Assembly (NCBI GenBank): GCA_021904315.1
Contig: CM038912.1
Span: 5,295,061 to 5,359,060 of the forward strand
Source: Sphagnum magellanicum
Taxonomy: Eukaryota > Streptophyta > Sphagnopsida > Sphagnales > Sphagnaceae
Direction: 5' to 3'
DNA length: 64,000 bases
Shown here: piece by piece, positions 21,990-33,815 of the stretch
Layout of the letters: the number at the start of each line of letters is the position of its first letter
How positions within the stretch are numbered: the stretch's first letter is position 1
Program-made: the position numbers and the translations under genes
The notes under the pieces: generated by a model
Seen by the model: only the letters and a program-made list of their open reading frames with translations
What the model was told of the DNA's origin: nothing
Database searches by the model: none

Positions 21990-24700
21990 AGTAGTGTTCT
22001 ATTTATAATGTCACGAAGATTTGCGAACACTAATGACACTTAGTTTGTGGTAAAAGAAAGTAAAACACCTTTCGACACTTTTACAAATCTTTGATGAAAC
22101 ATTCATCTTACTGTTATTCCTTCATAGGTGATAGATAGATATTACACCTCCATTGCACCTATTTGAGTGGACAAATAGGTGCACAAAATATATTGTGGTA
22201 TAATGAACGTCTTTCTTGCTTGACAAAGTTAAATAACTAGAACATGATTATTCATGAGACTTTGATGGATATATTGGATGATGGTTATGAAGAACCACAA
22301 TATTGATGACTTTGGCAGCCTAAAAGGTAGGATCCATATCTTAATTTGTTTATAAAAACAACACTCAGAGTCATTATTCATCATAGAACTCCTTTATTGG
22401 AGGAGACGAAAATCTTTTAATTAAGGGTTCAAGACATTCCATGATGGAAGGGAGGTGTAAAATAGATCATAGACCTAGCTTATCCATGCAAAAGGAATAA
22501 AGACTAGAATAATGCAATTTCTACCCAAAACTTAAGATTTAAAGGGCTTGGGATCATACAAACCACAATTTATGAACAAACTCAAGATGTGGATAACTTG
22601 GAGAATGTGACCACCTAAATTAATACCCAATTTTTGCAAAAAAATTTCTTTTTTTATCATGGCCAAAATCACCCCCTATATTGTTGTTGCAGCTACTTTG
22701 AAAGCAAGTACTATGGCTAGAGTTGAATTATTCAGATCCAATTAACTTTTAGACAATAGTGAGATTAGGTCACTTGAACGTGTTAATTTTTATCATGTAC
22801 CCATTTGCCAGATATATTCCTATAGTTCCACCTAGCCCCACCAACCACAATAGTTTAAAACTAGAGTTGGATCAGGTCATATACCTATCAAACTAGTAAC
22901 ATATCAAACTTCAAATGTTAAAAAACATCCATGTCCTATTCAATTGCCAAATTGCTATTAAGTGACTTGTGACATGGATTAATAACATACTTGCAAAGGG
23001 CCTTGAGTGGTGGAAGGAGCAAGCAAGAAAACATGTGTTATCCATTCACACACCTATTGATGCATTGAAGTGCAAAAAGTTGATTATGACTCACCATCTA
23101 CCACAATAAATTGTTCTTACATCAATTGTTCAATAATGCTTCCTTAAAGCATTATCCATTCACAACACATGCACCATTTTCTTGGGAAGTGAGAAGAATT
23201 CATGATGACATAAGGTAAAAAGAACCCCACACAAAAGTGAAAATCATAGTATAGATAATTTTGTGGAACGTACTATGAAAGTTATTGAAAGACATAGATT
23301 GGCATTTGTTTGTTAAAAGAGCGCAAGAAGCTTGCAAGACACAAAAGTACTCACCTAAGGAAATTTACTTTTAAGCTAATTTAGGAAAGTGCTTGCAAGT
23401 TCACAAACTATAGCTTCATGATGTGTTTGCTACCTAATGAGAAAGCAAGTATTAGTAGTCAACATTCTTTCCTTCTCCTCTACTTCTAAGCCACTTGAGG
23501 AAGCCTTCCCTTCTTGCCACCAACATATCAATCTTTTAAAAGAACCCTAGAAAAACATTGAGTGGATTAAAGACAATTTCTTTGGAAAGGACAAAGGCAT
23601 CAAATGTAAAATTGGAAACAAATTGGGCACTTTCATTCCAAAGTTAGATTGAAACATTATATCCTTACTTGAATGCCATTTGTCTTGAGTATATACAACT
23701 GCCATCCAAATCTAGGATGTTACTCCTGAACAAGAAATTCACAATCCTAGACTAATATTTTATTTTTATATACTTACCATACTTCTTGGACAATAAGTAG
23801 AAGTCATTGTGCTCATATAATTCAAATGTCTTGAATTCCTAAATGTAAATTGAGATCTTGGTACTAGGACTAGGTACAATCTTGATATCTTAATATCAAA
23901 ACTAACTACAATCTTAAGTTCTTAATATTAAGACCAAGTGCAATCTTGGATTCCTAACAGTGCATTGTAGTTTTGTAGATAAAGATTAGGGTCTTGGGAA
24001 ATAATGAAAATTCCTCATTGCAAGATTTAAGGTCATGTGAACTCATGAAGACTAATGGGTTAGGAATAAAAAAAATTAAAAAATACCAAACCAAAGAATA
24101 ATTCCTAATAACATTCCTGGTCCAATGTCATGGGTCCTACAACGAGTCCTTCAACACACTTTAGGTCCTAGTTAATGTTAGGATTCCTTGATAATCCTAT
24201 ACAAAGAATGAACCAATATTCATGAGCATGAAGACCTTTGCATTACATTTTGAACTAAATCCTACATACAACTTGGATTGCACCTTGATAATGTAAAGGA
24301 TCATGAACATACTAACTAATTCATTAATTTTGGAGTCACCTTATTTCCTTTAAATAGAAACACTTGACTCTAGACACAAAATAAAGTTAAATTATTCTTG
24401 AAAACTCACAAGAATTGGTTTTTTTATCAAAATTCCTAGAAAAATTCCTTGGAAGATTGGCAAATTCTTAAAGACTTTTACAAAGGTAAACTACAAACTT
24501 TATGCTTGAAAGCTTGGTTGTCTATTAGAACTACAAGAAAAAGAAGTGTAAAAATGAGCAACAAAAAGTTTGGAACAAAATTGAAATGAAAAAAAAGAAT
24601 TTGCTAAACAAAATTCAAAGGTTAGAGACAAAAAATACCTAGCTTTCTTACAAGAAATGAGCAACATGTTTCTCCCAAGTATTTGGAGAAATCAAGTGGT
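21990..24700. other. Gene-free stretch of 2.7 kb
   Basis: AT-rich sequence with no open frame above 60 codons. Bases 23860-23950 hold an imperfect short tandem motif around ATCTTGG/CTTAATATCAA. Nothing else stands out. Confidence 0.4.
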
Positions 24701-24729
24701 GAACCACATCCTTCACATTTGAGCTCACC

Positions 24730-25640
24730 CTAATTTCTTCTATATATCCACCACCTTATCACAATTTGCTTGAAACTCTCACTTATGGCATCACTTTGTT
24801 GCTTTTTGTCAGACTTAACCCATTTCATCCCTTCTATTTCATTATTCAAAATTTGCCTATGTTCCATGGCTTGTTGAATGGATTTGTAATTCAACCATAC
24901 ACAACTTTTGGCTGCTTGCATGTTTGAATTGTTTTATGTAGAAACAAAAGTTGTTGCAATAATGTGGAAACATAATAATGGTCTTTACCCTTCTCGTACT
25001 ACAATTCCCTTGATGTTGTTTCAAGATTCTCACAAATGGCCTCACATTGTCGTAGCTTCTTTTCTTTCATTATGAAATTAGGCATTAGAGGTTGTAGAAA
25101 AAGGTTGTTTTAAGCATCTATCTAAAACCTTATTTTGGTACTCAATCCCCTCATGGATGTGAGCTCTTGAAGGGTAATGCAACTTGTCAAGCATATGCAA
25201 CAATACCTTGATCACTATTGGACACACCTTACAATAGCCACAATTTTTCTTTCAACCTAATTTCTTTGACTCTTTGTGGTATTCTATGCTTTTGTATTTT
25301 AACATTCGATTTTAACCTTTTAACAACATCTACAACAAGTTGATGTTTGGTGAACTACCCTACAACCTTTCTTACATGCTTATTCACCATGCTTAGGGTG
25401 AAATGAATTATCAATGACAAGTAACAAAAAGATTTGCTAAAGTGCGTGTGAAGTTCTTGTTGACGATTATAACTTGTTACATAATGCATATAACAATTGA
25501 ACAAATAATCGAATAATTCCACAAAACTTTTGACATTTTAAAAATCCCTCCCCCGATTAAAATACACCTTAGGTTTGGCCAAGATGCAAGACTGGTCCTA
25601 ATTCATTTTGCAAGCACCCCTCCTGCTCACAACATGCTCC
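24730..25640 (-). pseudogene. Unidentified decayed coding sequence, minus strand
   Basis: Minus-strand reading gives protein-like blocks in shifting frames. From high to low coordinate these are VELFDYLFNCYMHYV and LVVDVVKRLKSNVKIQKHR (about 25510-25270), then NCGYCKVCPIVIKVLLHMLD and SRAHIHEGIEYQNKVLDRCL (about 25240-25110), then RPFVRILKQHQGNC and the 63-codon frame ending at 24730 with MKWVKSDKKQQSDAISESF. A CGYCKVCP pair of CxxC motifs may be a zinc-binding remnant. Frameshifts and TAG/TAA codons break it. The family is unknown to me; a decayed transposon protein is likely. Confidence 0.4.
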
Positions 25641-27260
25641 ATCACCATCTTAAATGACCTTAAATTGTCCTATTTTCTTACTATACTTAGATATAAGTCT
25701 CTTGAAACAAAAGAATTATTCAAATAAGGAAAAAAACATGTCCTTTCCTATGCAACCATATTACCCATTTTGTAAAGATCTTCTTTATGGAAAGGCTATT
25801 AGTTTAAAATGATTCATTTTTTGGCCAATAGATGGAGCATGCATTACTATTTTATGGACGTAAAAATGAAACAATTTGCAAGAAAATAAAAATTCCTTTT
25901 GGTTCCTTTTCCACAAAATTGTTTAACAAGACAAGGTTTTTGGAAAGTGTTTTATGACAATTAAGGACACCTTAAAATCATCCAAATCACACATAACTAC
26001 AACCATTTTAATTAGGAAGAATGTGAATATCTAATGAACTATATTGTAAAATTAATAAATAAATAATTTGGTAATCATAATGGTCATTTAAAATTGTGTC
26101 CTAAGAGTAATTTTGGGGTGAGACATTCCTTTTGTGTACCCCAACTATGATTTGGACCTTCACTTCCTCAATCACAATTCAAAGCTTTAAGCATTTGATC
26201 ACAACCTTATATGATGAGTTATAACAAATTATATCATTGCAAAAATATGACCATGACATACATGACTAAAAATAATCACAATGACATGGAAAATTTAATA
26301 AATGAATATATAAACATACATAGGTGGTAAGTAGGTAAGTGGGAAGGTGAAAAGGCCTTGTGGTCAAATCATTGAATACCACATGTAATAATTAATATTC
26401 AAGGATTAATTATTGATATAATAAATGAGATTACTATTATTCCCATAGTTAATTGGCACTTTAATACTTTCAATTAATAAAAACTTCGTCATTTGAATCA
26501 TATCAATTAACATGGACTTAGTCAAATTTTTGGCATAAACAACTAATCCATTTTAATTAAGGCCAAAATTGTCTTGACTATTTGTTATGATTATTTGTTT
26601 AGTAAAAAAATCCAACAAAAAAACTTTTTGTTCATGCTTCCCAAACAATGATATTTTTCAATTTTTTCATGTTGTGTCATTGGTTAACATCCCTTGAAGG
26701 ATTTAACATTAACTGCAAAACATTTATGGCTAAAGTTTTTAGAACCTAAGTAAAAAATAAAAAAGAATTAATTTATAAATGCTACTAGAGTAAAATTGAA
26801 GTTCAATTATAACAAATGTTTTCTCAAAATTTGGCAATTTTTTCAAAAAAGGGGAATATTGTAACAAAATATTCCCTTTTTATTTTTACTTTTCAAATTT
26901 TGGCAAAATTTCAAACAAAAAAAACAATGTTCCCAAGTGCATATATATAGCTTCAAGTATGGACCCCTATAGTTGTTGAAACCTAAATTGATGCCTTCCT
27001 CATTTTTAATTTGTTTTAAGTGATTTAAAACTTAATGAGTGTGCCAATTACTAAAGCTTTACAAAACTTCTTTGTATTTTAGAGGCCAAGATGTAGTGAT
27101 CAAATATTTGAAGCTTGAAATTTTAATGTGTTTTAATTCACCCATCACCAAACATTGAACCCCTTTACACCAAACATCCCACATTTTCCTTGTTTCTTGA
27201 GCAAATTGAGCATGTTTTGTGATGTTGGAGCGTGAGGTGGAGAGTTACAATTTTTTTAAA
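25641..27260. other. AT-rich spacer, no gene seen
   Basis: Very AT-rich with long A and T runs, for example the A/T blocks near 26820-26930. No supported gene or bounded repeat. Confidence 0.4.
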
Positions 27261-27277
27261 ACTTTAAAAGTAGAGGA

Positions 27278-27720
27278 TTGAGGTGCAAGGATTCAACCTT
27301 TTTAAAGTGTTCTGATATCTGCCTGCTTACCTTAATCAAAATAATGAAAAAAGTTGAAAAAAATGCAAACGAGAGAAAAACAAAAACAAAATTAAAATTT
27401 GCAGCTCCACACTCCTTCACCTATAGCAAAGGGCAAGGGGGTAATACTAGGCAAACACAAAACAAAAAGCCAAGAGCAAGGGGAACAACCAGAGTTGTGC
27501 AAAGCATGAGATCAACGGAGAGGGAGAGTGCAAGATACTTGAGTGAAGCAATGCAACATGCAGAGAGTAGCAATGCGAGAATCAAAAACAAGAGGGAGCA
27601 GAGTTGAACAAGAGCAAGAGAGAATAGTTGAATAGTGCGACATGCGAAAGTAGGAGAGAACAAGCCAGCAGTGCAAGCATGAGAGCGGGAGAGAGGGAGG
27701 AGAGAGTGACGCAAGCAAAA
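27278..27720. repeat. Purine-rich, AGAG/GCAAG-rich stretch
   Basis: The plus strand is strongly purine-biased with recurring words such as GAGAGAG, GCAAGAG, GCATGAGAGCGGGAGAG and CAATGCGAG. This keeps frames open on both strands (109 codons plus, 139 codons minus). The predicted peptides are low-complexity arginine/serine-rich (plus) or leucine-rich (minus) and match nothing, so I treat the frames as products of composition. Confidence 0.5.
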
Positions 27721-28089
27721 AGCCTTCTTCCAGGATGCGAAAGGCCTTGTCTCCAAGGGCTTTTTATTCGTCTTGGAAAAAGGCTCACAAAACCTAAATG
27801 TGCAACGGCTAGGAATAGCAACGACCAAGAGATTCCTCATTAAAAATTCACCCTAAATCCAAGAGTCTGATTTTAAATTAGTTTAATCTTGATACCCTTA
27901 CCCATGAATTTTTAAAAATCTCAACTGGTTCTCAGTTTTCTCAATGGATGTAAACCTCATTCCGGTCTCAGTTGCCAGTTCTCACAAAAGGAATAACTGA
28001 TATTCTGGGTATCAATCATGGTATCAGAATGCGATATCTATCAATATTCAAACTCTGTTACCCAAGCGATACCCAATGCAGTCTGAGTC

Positions 28090-28410
28090 ATTGTTGGGTG
28101 ATGGGTTTGATTTTGTTAATAACCACTGGTTCTGGGTATTTAAAAAATCAGAACCAAAGAACCACTAGTTTTTGGTATTTGAAAACAAACTCAAAATTAA
28201 GGAATCAATGGTTCTGGTTATTTCAAAAAACCTCAAAGAACTGCCTCAAAGAACTGCCTGATCAGAGAATCACCGCTGGTTCTTAGGGCTATTATTTGAC
28301 TTGTTTAAAAAATTGAGAACAGCGATTATATATCAGATTTAGGTATTTGAACTTTTGATAACCATGGTACTATATCAGAACCAGCTATTTGATTTTTGAG
28401 AACTACAGCT
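28090..28410. repeat. Degenerate GGTTCTGG/AGAACC repeat
   Basis: Imperfect iterations of TGGTTCTGGGTATTT and CAGAACCAAAGAACC, plus a direct repeat of CTCAAAGAACTGC at about 28232-28258. Similar word families recur at 31270-31660, 49970-50095 and 63640-63720, so this is a dispersed degenerate family rather than a single local array. Confidence 0.5.
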
Positions 28411-28689
28411 ATGAATCCTAAGAACTGCCCTGGGACATGGTGGGAGTTTGGTGGAGTTTGTAATCTCCATCCAACACCACGTTTTACAGTAGTGAACTTA
28501 CAGGTTTGTGGGGATGGGAAGGAGGGAATATATCCCTAAGTTCCCATGCCCAAGAACAATTAAAAAACCCCCTGAACCTGCCCTTCCCCTAGACATAAGT
28601 GGCCATTTGTGAATTTGGCACAAGATGGTTTGCTATCTAGTGCAGCTGGACATTGTTGAAAAGGTCACCCGACTCTCCCTTTGGACACC

Positions 28690-28960
28690 CAAATTCATAT
28701 GTAGGGTAACGCCTGAGGAGTGAGGTGTTTCCAAAAAAAGCACCTGCCCAGGGCAGAGCTAAGGAGAACTTATTTTGGGAGCGCGTGGCTCTGAGGCAAT
28801 CACCTAAGGTAAAGCACTGGAAGAAAATTATTTAAAGAAAATTTCCCTATTATCCACCAAGTAACATGGGAAAAAAACAAAATGCCCATCAGATTGGGCA
28901 TTTCATGTTTCAAAATGCCCTTCCCTTTGCTGAGGAGAAATTCCTCTGGATAGGGCACCC
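28690..28960 (+). repeat. Diverged second copy of the 0.7-1.1 kb repeat
   Basis: It contains TGTAGGGTAACGCCTGAGG (28700-28718), similar to the inverted repeat at 711-730 and 816-835, then a hairpin AAATGCCC-atcagatt-GGGCATTT (28879-28902), then AAATGCCCTTCCCTTTGCT like the unit end at 1061-1079. The shared order suggests the same interspersed repeat. Confidence 0.4.
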
Positions 28961-29064
28961 TACAAATACACTAGAAATTTTCTGTGGGTGCTTCATGGAC
29001 TATGAAACGAGTATAACAGGCCGATGACTTTTCATTGAAAGTCGCAAAACCTGTTGGAGACAGA

Positions 29065-29362
29065 CTACTTTGTCTGGGCACACCTGCATTTCAGTAGTTG
29101 TTAATTGGCAACAATTATGTGGTAACTCGGTCTGGGCATTACTAGTTGTTAGTTGGCAAACTACTTTGTCTGGGCACACCTGCATTTCAGTAGTTGTTAA
29201 TTGACAACAAAATGTTGTAACTCGGTCTGGGCATTAGTAGTTGTTAGTTGGCAAACTACTTTGTCTGGGCACACCTACATTTCAGTAGTTGTTAATTGGC
29301 AACAACTATGTTGAAACTCGGTCTGGGCATTAGTAGTTGTTAGTTGGCAACGACTACTTTGT
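29065..29362 (+). repeat. 96-bp minisatellite, three copies plus a partial fourth
   Basis: Units start with CTACTTTGTCTGGGCACACC at 29065, 29161 and 29256, and a truncated CTACTTTGT at 29354, giving periods of 96, 95 and 98 bases. Copies are close to identical. Each unit is itself built of two related halves, each having TCTGGGCA followed by AGTAGTTGTTA-TTGGCAA, so the array grew by two rounds of duplication. Confidence 0.9.
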
Positions 29363-31270
29363 TGAGCTAACAATTGACATAATCAGAACATGAGAAGCAG
29401 GCCTCGGCCCTAGGCACACAAGCTTTGTATTCCAACCTTGTTAAAATAACATTGCTCTTTCCAGTGTTGGTCTGGTCGGTGTCGACTTTTGAACATAATA
29501 CCAAGCCTTGGTATTGGGTACTTCTTAAATTTTTTATATCAGTCTGGTCTTGGGTTCTTTCTAAACTTTCAATGTCAGTCTGGTCTTGGTATTAGGTCCA
29601 AGACCAATTTTTGGTTGGTATCAAAATTGGAACTGATACGTAACTGGCAAAATGCTGGTAAGGATTACCTCAGGTCCTTACGTCCCTAGTCCCTACCATG
29701 CCTCAAATCATACCAGCCTGGGCCCTGGTAGGGTCTTTCAATGACATGGCATAGACTGGATTATATACTATGCACAAGCTTATATATAAGCACAAAACTG
29801 GTTTTTTCCTTTTCCTTTTTGAATGATGACTTATGTTGGTGTCTGAACTATGCATTGATGGATTCGGAACAACCAAGCAATTTGGTAGAGTGTTTGGAGG
29901 GTGCCTAACCAGGCAGAACTTCCTACTCCACAGATTTTATGTAAGATCCCTGGAGCTGGGTTGTAAGAACCTGATGTGTGGGCAGATCTATGTAAGGCAA
30001 TGGTGGCCGATCAGCTCCTTGGTTGTACAGCAGTGCCTTCCCCTATACATTCAAAATTCAGTCAAACCAGAAACCCCCACTTCAATTGGGTTTTGGGATA
30101 AGAGCTATGATTTGTGGACGTGGGCACTCCAATTTCCATGCAAAATTGAAAGTAGGACTCCTGCACTAGAATTCCTAACAAAGAAGTGCAGATAAAGCCT
30201 TTATTGTCAGCCAGTTGAAAGCTGATTCCTTTGGGATGCCTCAGAATTCAAATTGTCCTGGGGTTGCAGTCTACAGTTGATTGATTGATTGGAAACACCT
30301 GAAGTTTTCGAATGGGATATTATTACTGGAGATGTGGGTTATTGTATGAGTCTCTAGACCAAGTTGTAACTCTCGTCCCATTTGACATTCTCATCAAAAT
30401 TTGGCAGCATCTCATTATGATGATGCCCACAAGAATTTCCGGAACTGTACGTTTTCTCTGATGCATATTCAAGCTGTTCTCGGCTAGGGAAGAATAGATT
30501 CATTTGAGGAAGGAATTTTGTGTAGGGATGGTTAAGTTTGCAAGTGCAAGTTGTTAGTGCAATCAGGTGCAAGAGAGACTGGGCTAATCTAAATTCTAAA
30601 TGGGCCCAGACACTGTCCTGCAGGAGCCAATCCAAAATGAACAAAAGTAGCTGATATTAAAGGAATATGCTTGGAAATTTAGATTTCACTCTGCAACTAG
30701 AGTGGGGAGTCCTTGTGTACTCTCAAGTGGCAGATTTCTTGTGTTCTGAGCAGGCTAGTGCAAAACCAAACTTAGGAGCACATTAACTTAGTGAAAGCAA
30801 GCTGTCAAGCTGTGCACATTTATCCATGAGTACTCTTTACCATTTGGCACACATGCATCCCAGAGTTTGACTTTGGTAAATGGAGCTGAACCAGAGGATA
30901 AGATCACAAATCCCCTTTGTTTTTGAAGGAATCATTGAACCTTTGGAATTTGAGTGTGTCCTAGTATCAAATTGTTACAACCTTAGCATTTGAGTGTGCC
31001 TAGGTACTAAAGTTTTCTATGGGCATCACCTGATAAAATATGCATGTGTCTGTTCTAGTGTTTATTGATTTGTCTGTTTTTAAACCTAAATTAAACTTGG
31101 GATATGTCATTTTTTGGTCATTGATATCATCTATCCACTAAGTAGACACTTGTACTTTTGGAGTCATGTTTTTTCTTCTGAACAACAGAAATCCTGTGAG
31201 ACTGAGATTCTAACACAACTGTTTGGTCAAGGAACCAAACTTAAGGAACTAAATATGAGTGTTGGGGTGG
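29363..31270. other. GC-richer spacer, no supported gene
   Basis: A 120-codon plus frame (29833-30195) and a 96-codon minus frame (30354-30644) occur but match no family and have no coding-like neighbours. Around 29500-29610 the words CAGTCTGGTCTTGG and TTGGTATTGGGT recur imperfectly. Confidence 0.4.
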
Positions 31271-31665
31271 TACCCAGTTGTTGGAATCACCAGTTCTGGT
31301 TCCAATTACTAAAAACCAGACTGTAACTGGGTCTCATTTTTGGAACCAAGTTTGGAACCATAATTGAGTTCACATTTTTTTTAAGAAACAGAACCAGAGT
31401 TTTTTTAGCAACGATTTAAATTTTAAAAATATTTGGAATCTTTTTTTGGGGGGAAAAAAGGTCTAGAACCAGGGCGAACTGAATGTTAACTGGCAGTTAA
31501 CTACTGGTTCTGCTCTGGGTTATGCAGAGCTGGGTTTGATTTTTAGAACTAAAACCAGGATTTTGTTTTTTGTTTTGTTGAAGAACTGGACCTGGAACTG
31601 GATTCCAGGTCAGTTTTTTGGCAACCCAGAACCACAACTGACCTAATTTGTTTATTTGAACTGGA
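31271..31665. repeat. Degenerate GGTTCTGG/AACTGGTT repeat
   Basis: Many imperfect copies of CCAGTTCTGGTTCC, GGAACCA and AACTGG in both orientations. Same word family as 28090-28410 and 49970-50095. Confidence 0.5.
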
Positions 31666-31879
31666 AGCGGAGGTTCTTCATAAAAGTCAAGAACCTTCCA
31701 ACAATCGAACTAACCTGAAGTATTGAATTCATTTTGGCATGGAAAGAAATGACACAGCTTCCCAGCTATCTCGCATTGCAAACTCAGCTTGGGTTTAGGG
31801 TTTTCCCCAAGCTGAGCTTGGACCCTGTGGAAGATTTTAGATCATCATCAGTGTGTGCTCATATGGTGGGGTTTAGAGG

Positions 31880-32267
31880 GGCCACAGTGAACCATTACCC
31901 AGGGGTGCACCATGAAGGATGGATGATAAATTGTCTGGAAACAGTTTTCTGTTGTGTTCCAGTTCATTAGCTAACCATGGTGGTTAGCTCAGTTGCTTTT
32001 TTTTTTTGCTGCTTACCTACTAATAACCCACAAGCAGGTTGTTAGTAGGTAAATAGTAAAAACAGTCCTTACATATGTATAAACCATCTACTTACCTAAT
32101 AGTTACTGATTTTCATACCTACCTACCTATCTATGAGACCTATGTCCTACAGAATTGGTTACCAAGGTGAACCAAATATTAACTCAGTTGAGGTTCATCA
32201 ACAACTCAGTGAGTACTAATGGGCATCCAGTGGATGGTGCACTTCTGGGTGCTGGTTCACTGTGGCC
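31880..32267. mobile_element. Inverted-repeat element (388 bp) with 33-bp ends
   Basis: The left end GGCCACAGTGAACCA at 31880-31894 and following bases to 31912 match the reverse complement of 32235-32267 (ending TGGTTCACTGTGGCC) at 29 of 33 positions. The end plus adjacent interior (AAACAGTTTTCTGTTG, GCTAACCATG) recur inverted at 49783-49881, and a related end (GTGCTGGTTCACCCTGGCCA) occurs near 56538. This is a small non-autonomous transposon family. No clear target duplication was seen. Confidence 0.7.
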
Positions 32268-32860
32268 ATTTACATGGGGTTTTGTGTTTTGTCCCATTTT
32301 CTTATAGTTCCTTTAGATTGTAGCACAAGAAACATGGGTATGTAAACAAGCAGCTAGTTGCCTAATGTCTCTGCCCTAAAAATTGACAAAATCAATAGTA
32401 TTTTTCTAAAATGAAAAAATGAACTGCATCTAATTTCTTAATTTTAAAATGACAAAATAAACTACATCTTTTTTATTTTAAAAATGACAAAATGAACTAC
32501 ATGTGATAGCAGAGTCTCTCCTCTAAGGGCAGAGCCAACAAAGTGTCCAGCCAAACAGTCAAGACAATCGATCCACATTTGGCCAGAGTGAACAACCACC
32601 CACCAATGCACGAGTTGATTGTTCTGTCCATAGGCTGGGCTGCGTTTTTTTCATCTGACTTTAACCTTATGTTGTTGACTCTTGATTTTTGTTTTTCCCA
32701 ATACTGAGTTCCGTTATACTGTCCCACCTAGCTACCCTATTGACCTAGCTACCTTGCTGAGTTACATCTTGGGCCTGCCTACCAACTAACAATTGACCCC
32801 TAACCTACTTGATTACTCACCCTACTTACCTTCAAGCTGTTCTTGGCTAAACTTCTACAT
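32268..32860. other. Spacer with CTAC-type words
   Basis: Nothing coding. Bases 32725-32790 carry repeated CTAGCTACC and CCTAC words that lead into the array to the right. Confidence 0.4.
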
Positions 32861-33540
32861 CTTCCTACCATACTTATTTTTTCTTTGATAAACCCTTTTT
32901 TTTTTACCCTACTTATTTTCTTTTTTTTTCTTTGGCTAAATTTTTATCTCTTCATGGCTAAACCTTTACCTCTCAACAAAACTTCTATCTCTATTTAAGT
33001 TAAGGCTCTATCTCTAAGCAAAAAATTTATATTTCTTTGGTTAAACTTCTATCTTTTGACAAAACTTTTATCTTTTCTTGATTTAAACCTCTATCTCTTA
33101 ACAAAATGTCTATATCTTTTTCGCTAAACCTCTATCTCTAAGCAAAACTTTTATATTTTGACAAATTCTCTATCTCTTTTTATACAAACCTTGATTGCTG
33201 AACAAATATTTTTATATTTCTTGGTTAAATATTTATCTTTTGGTAAAACCTTTATCTCTTTATGAGAAAACTTCATTTCTTGTCAAAAAAAAAAAATTCC
33301 TAATCAAAATTATACGTTTTAACAAACTTTTATACATCATGGCTAAACCTTTATTTTTTGACAAAATTTCTATCTTTTTTTAGTTGAACTTTTTTTTTAA
33401 CCTTTATATTTCCTAGTTAAAACCCTTTTTTTTCAATGAAACCTCTTTACTTTTTAACTAATTTTTTTTTTCTTAACAAACCTTGTCTATTTTTTGGTTA
33501 AATCTTTCACTATTAACAAACCTCTACATTCACCTCCTTG
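32861..33540 (+). repeat. Degenerate ~36-bp tandem array
   Basis: The plus strand repeats GCTAAACCTCTATCTCT then AACAAAACTTTTATCT with many substitutions over about 680 bases. The sequence is pyrimidine-rich on this strand. It leads directly into a CCCA-rich microsatellite. Confidence 0.65.
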
Positions 33541-33600
33541 CCCACCCACCCACCCACCCAATTACTTAATTACCTATTTACTTACCCACCCCCCCACTTA
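33541..33600 (+). repeat. (CCCA)n and CTTAC microsatellite
   Basis: Five or more CCCA units followed by TTACTTAATTACC-type words and a short C run. The complement of this word pattern (GGTGGGTAGG, AAATAGGTAAATAAGTAGG) appears at 54400-54495, suggesting two inverted copies of one satellite-like repeat. Confidence 0.7.
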
Positions 33601-33634
33601 GCCCTCCGCTATCTATGTACCTACCAATGTTGTG

Positions 33635-33815
33635 CATGTAAATGTAAATGGGTGTGTAAAACCATGTAAGTGTAAATAGATTTACACTTACATGTCATGC
33701 AAAAGGTTAGTGTTACACTTACATTTACATGTGTGAGTGTAATGAGTTACAAAACACTTACATGGTTGTGTATAAAAAAAATTGGCCATGTGAGTGTAAG
33801 TGTAAAAAGGTTAAC
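33635..33815. repeat. TGTAAR/TTTACA array with a perfect 15-bp palindrome
   Basis: Dense TGTAAG, TGTAAA, TTTACA and CTTACA words in both orientations. CATGTAAGTGTAAAT (33663-33677) is followed after two bases by its exact reverse complement (33680-33694). The same words recur at 46611-46800. Confidence 0.7.

Noticed and set aside
27421-27840. 139-codon minus-strand open frame
   Set aside because: It lies opposite a purine-biased repeat-like stretch. The peptide is leucine/serine-rich low complexity and open frames occur on both strands, so composition explains it.
29833-30195. 120-codon plus-strand open frame
   Set aside because: No family resemblance and no conserved motif; length is within chance for the local base composition.
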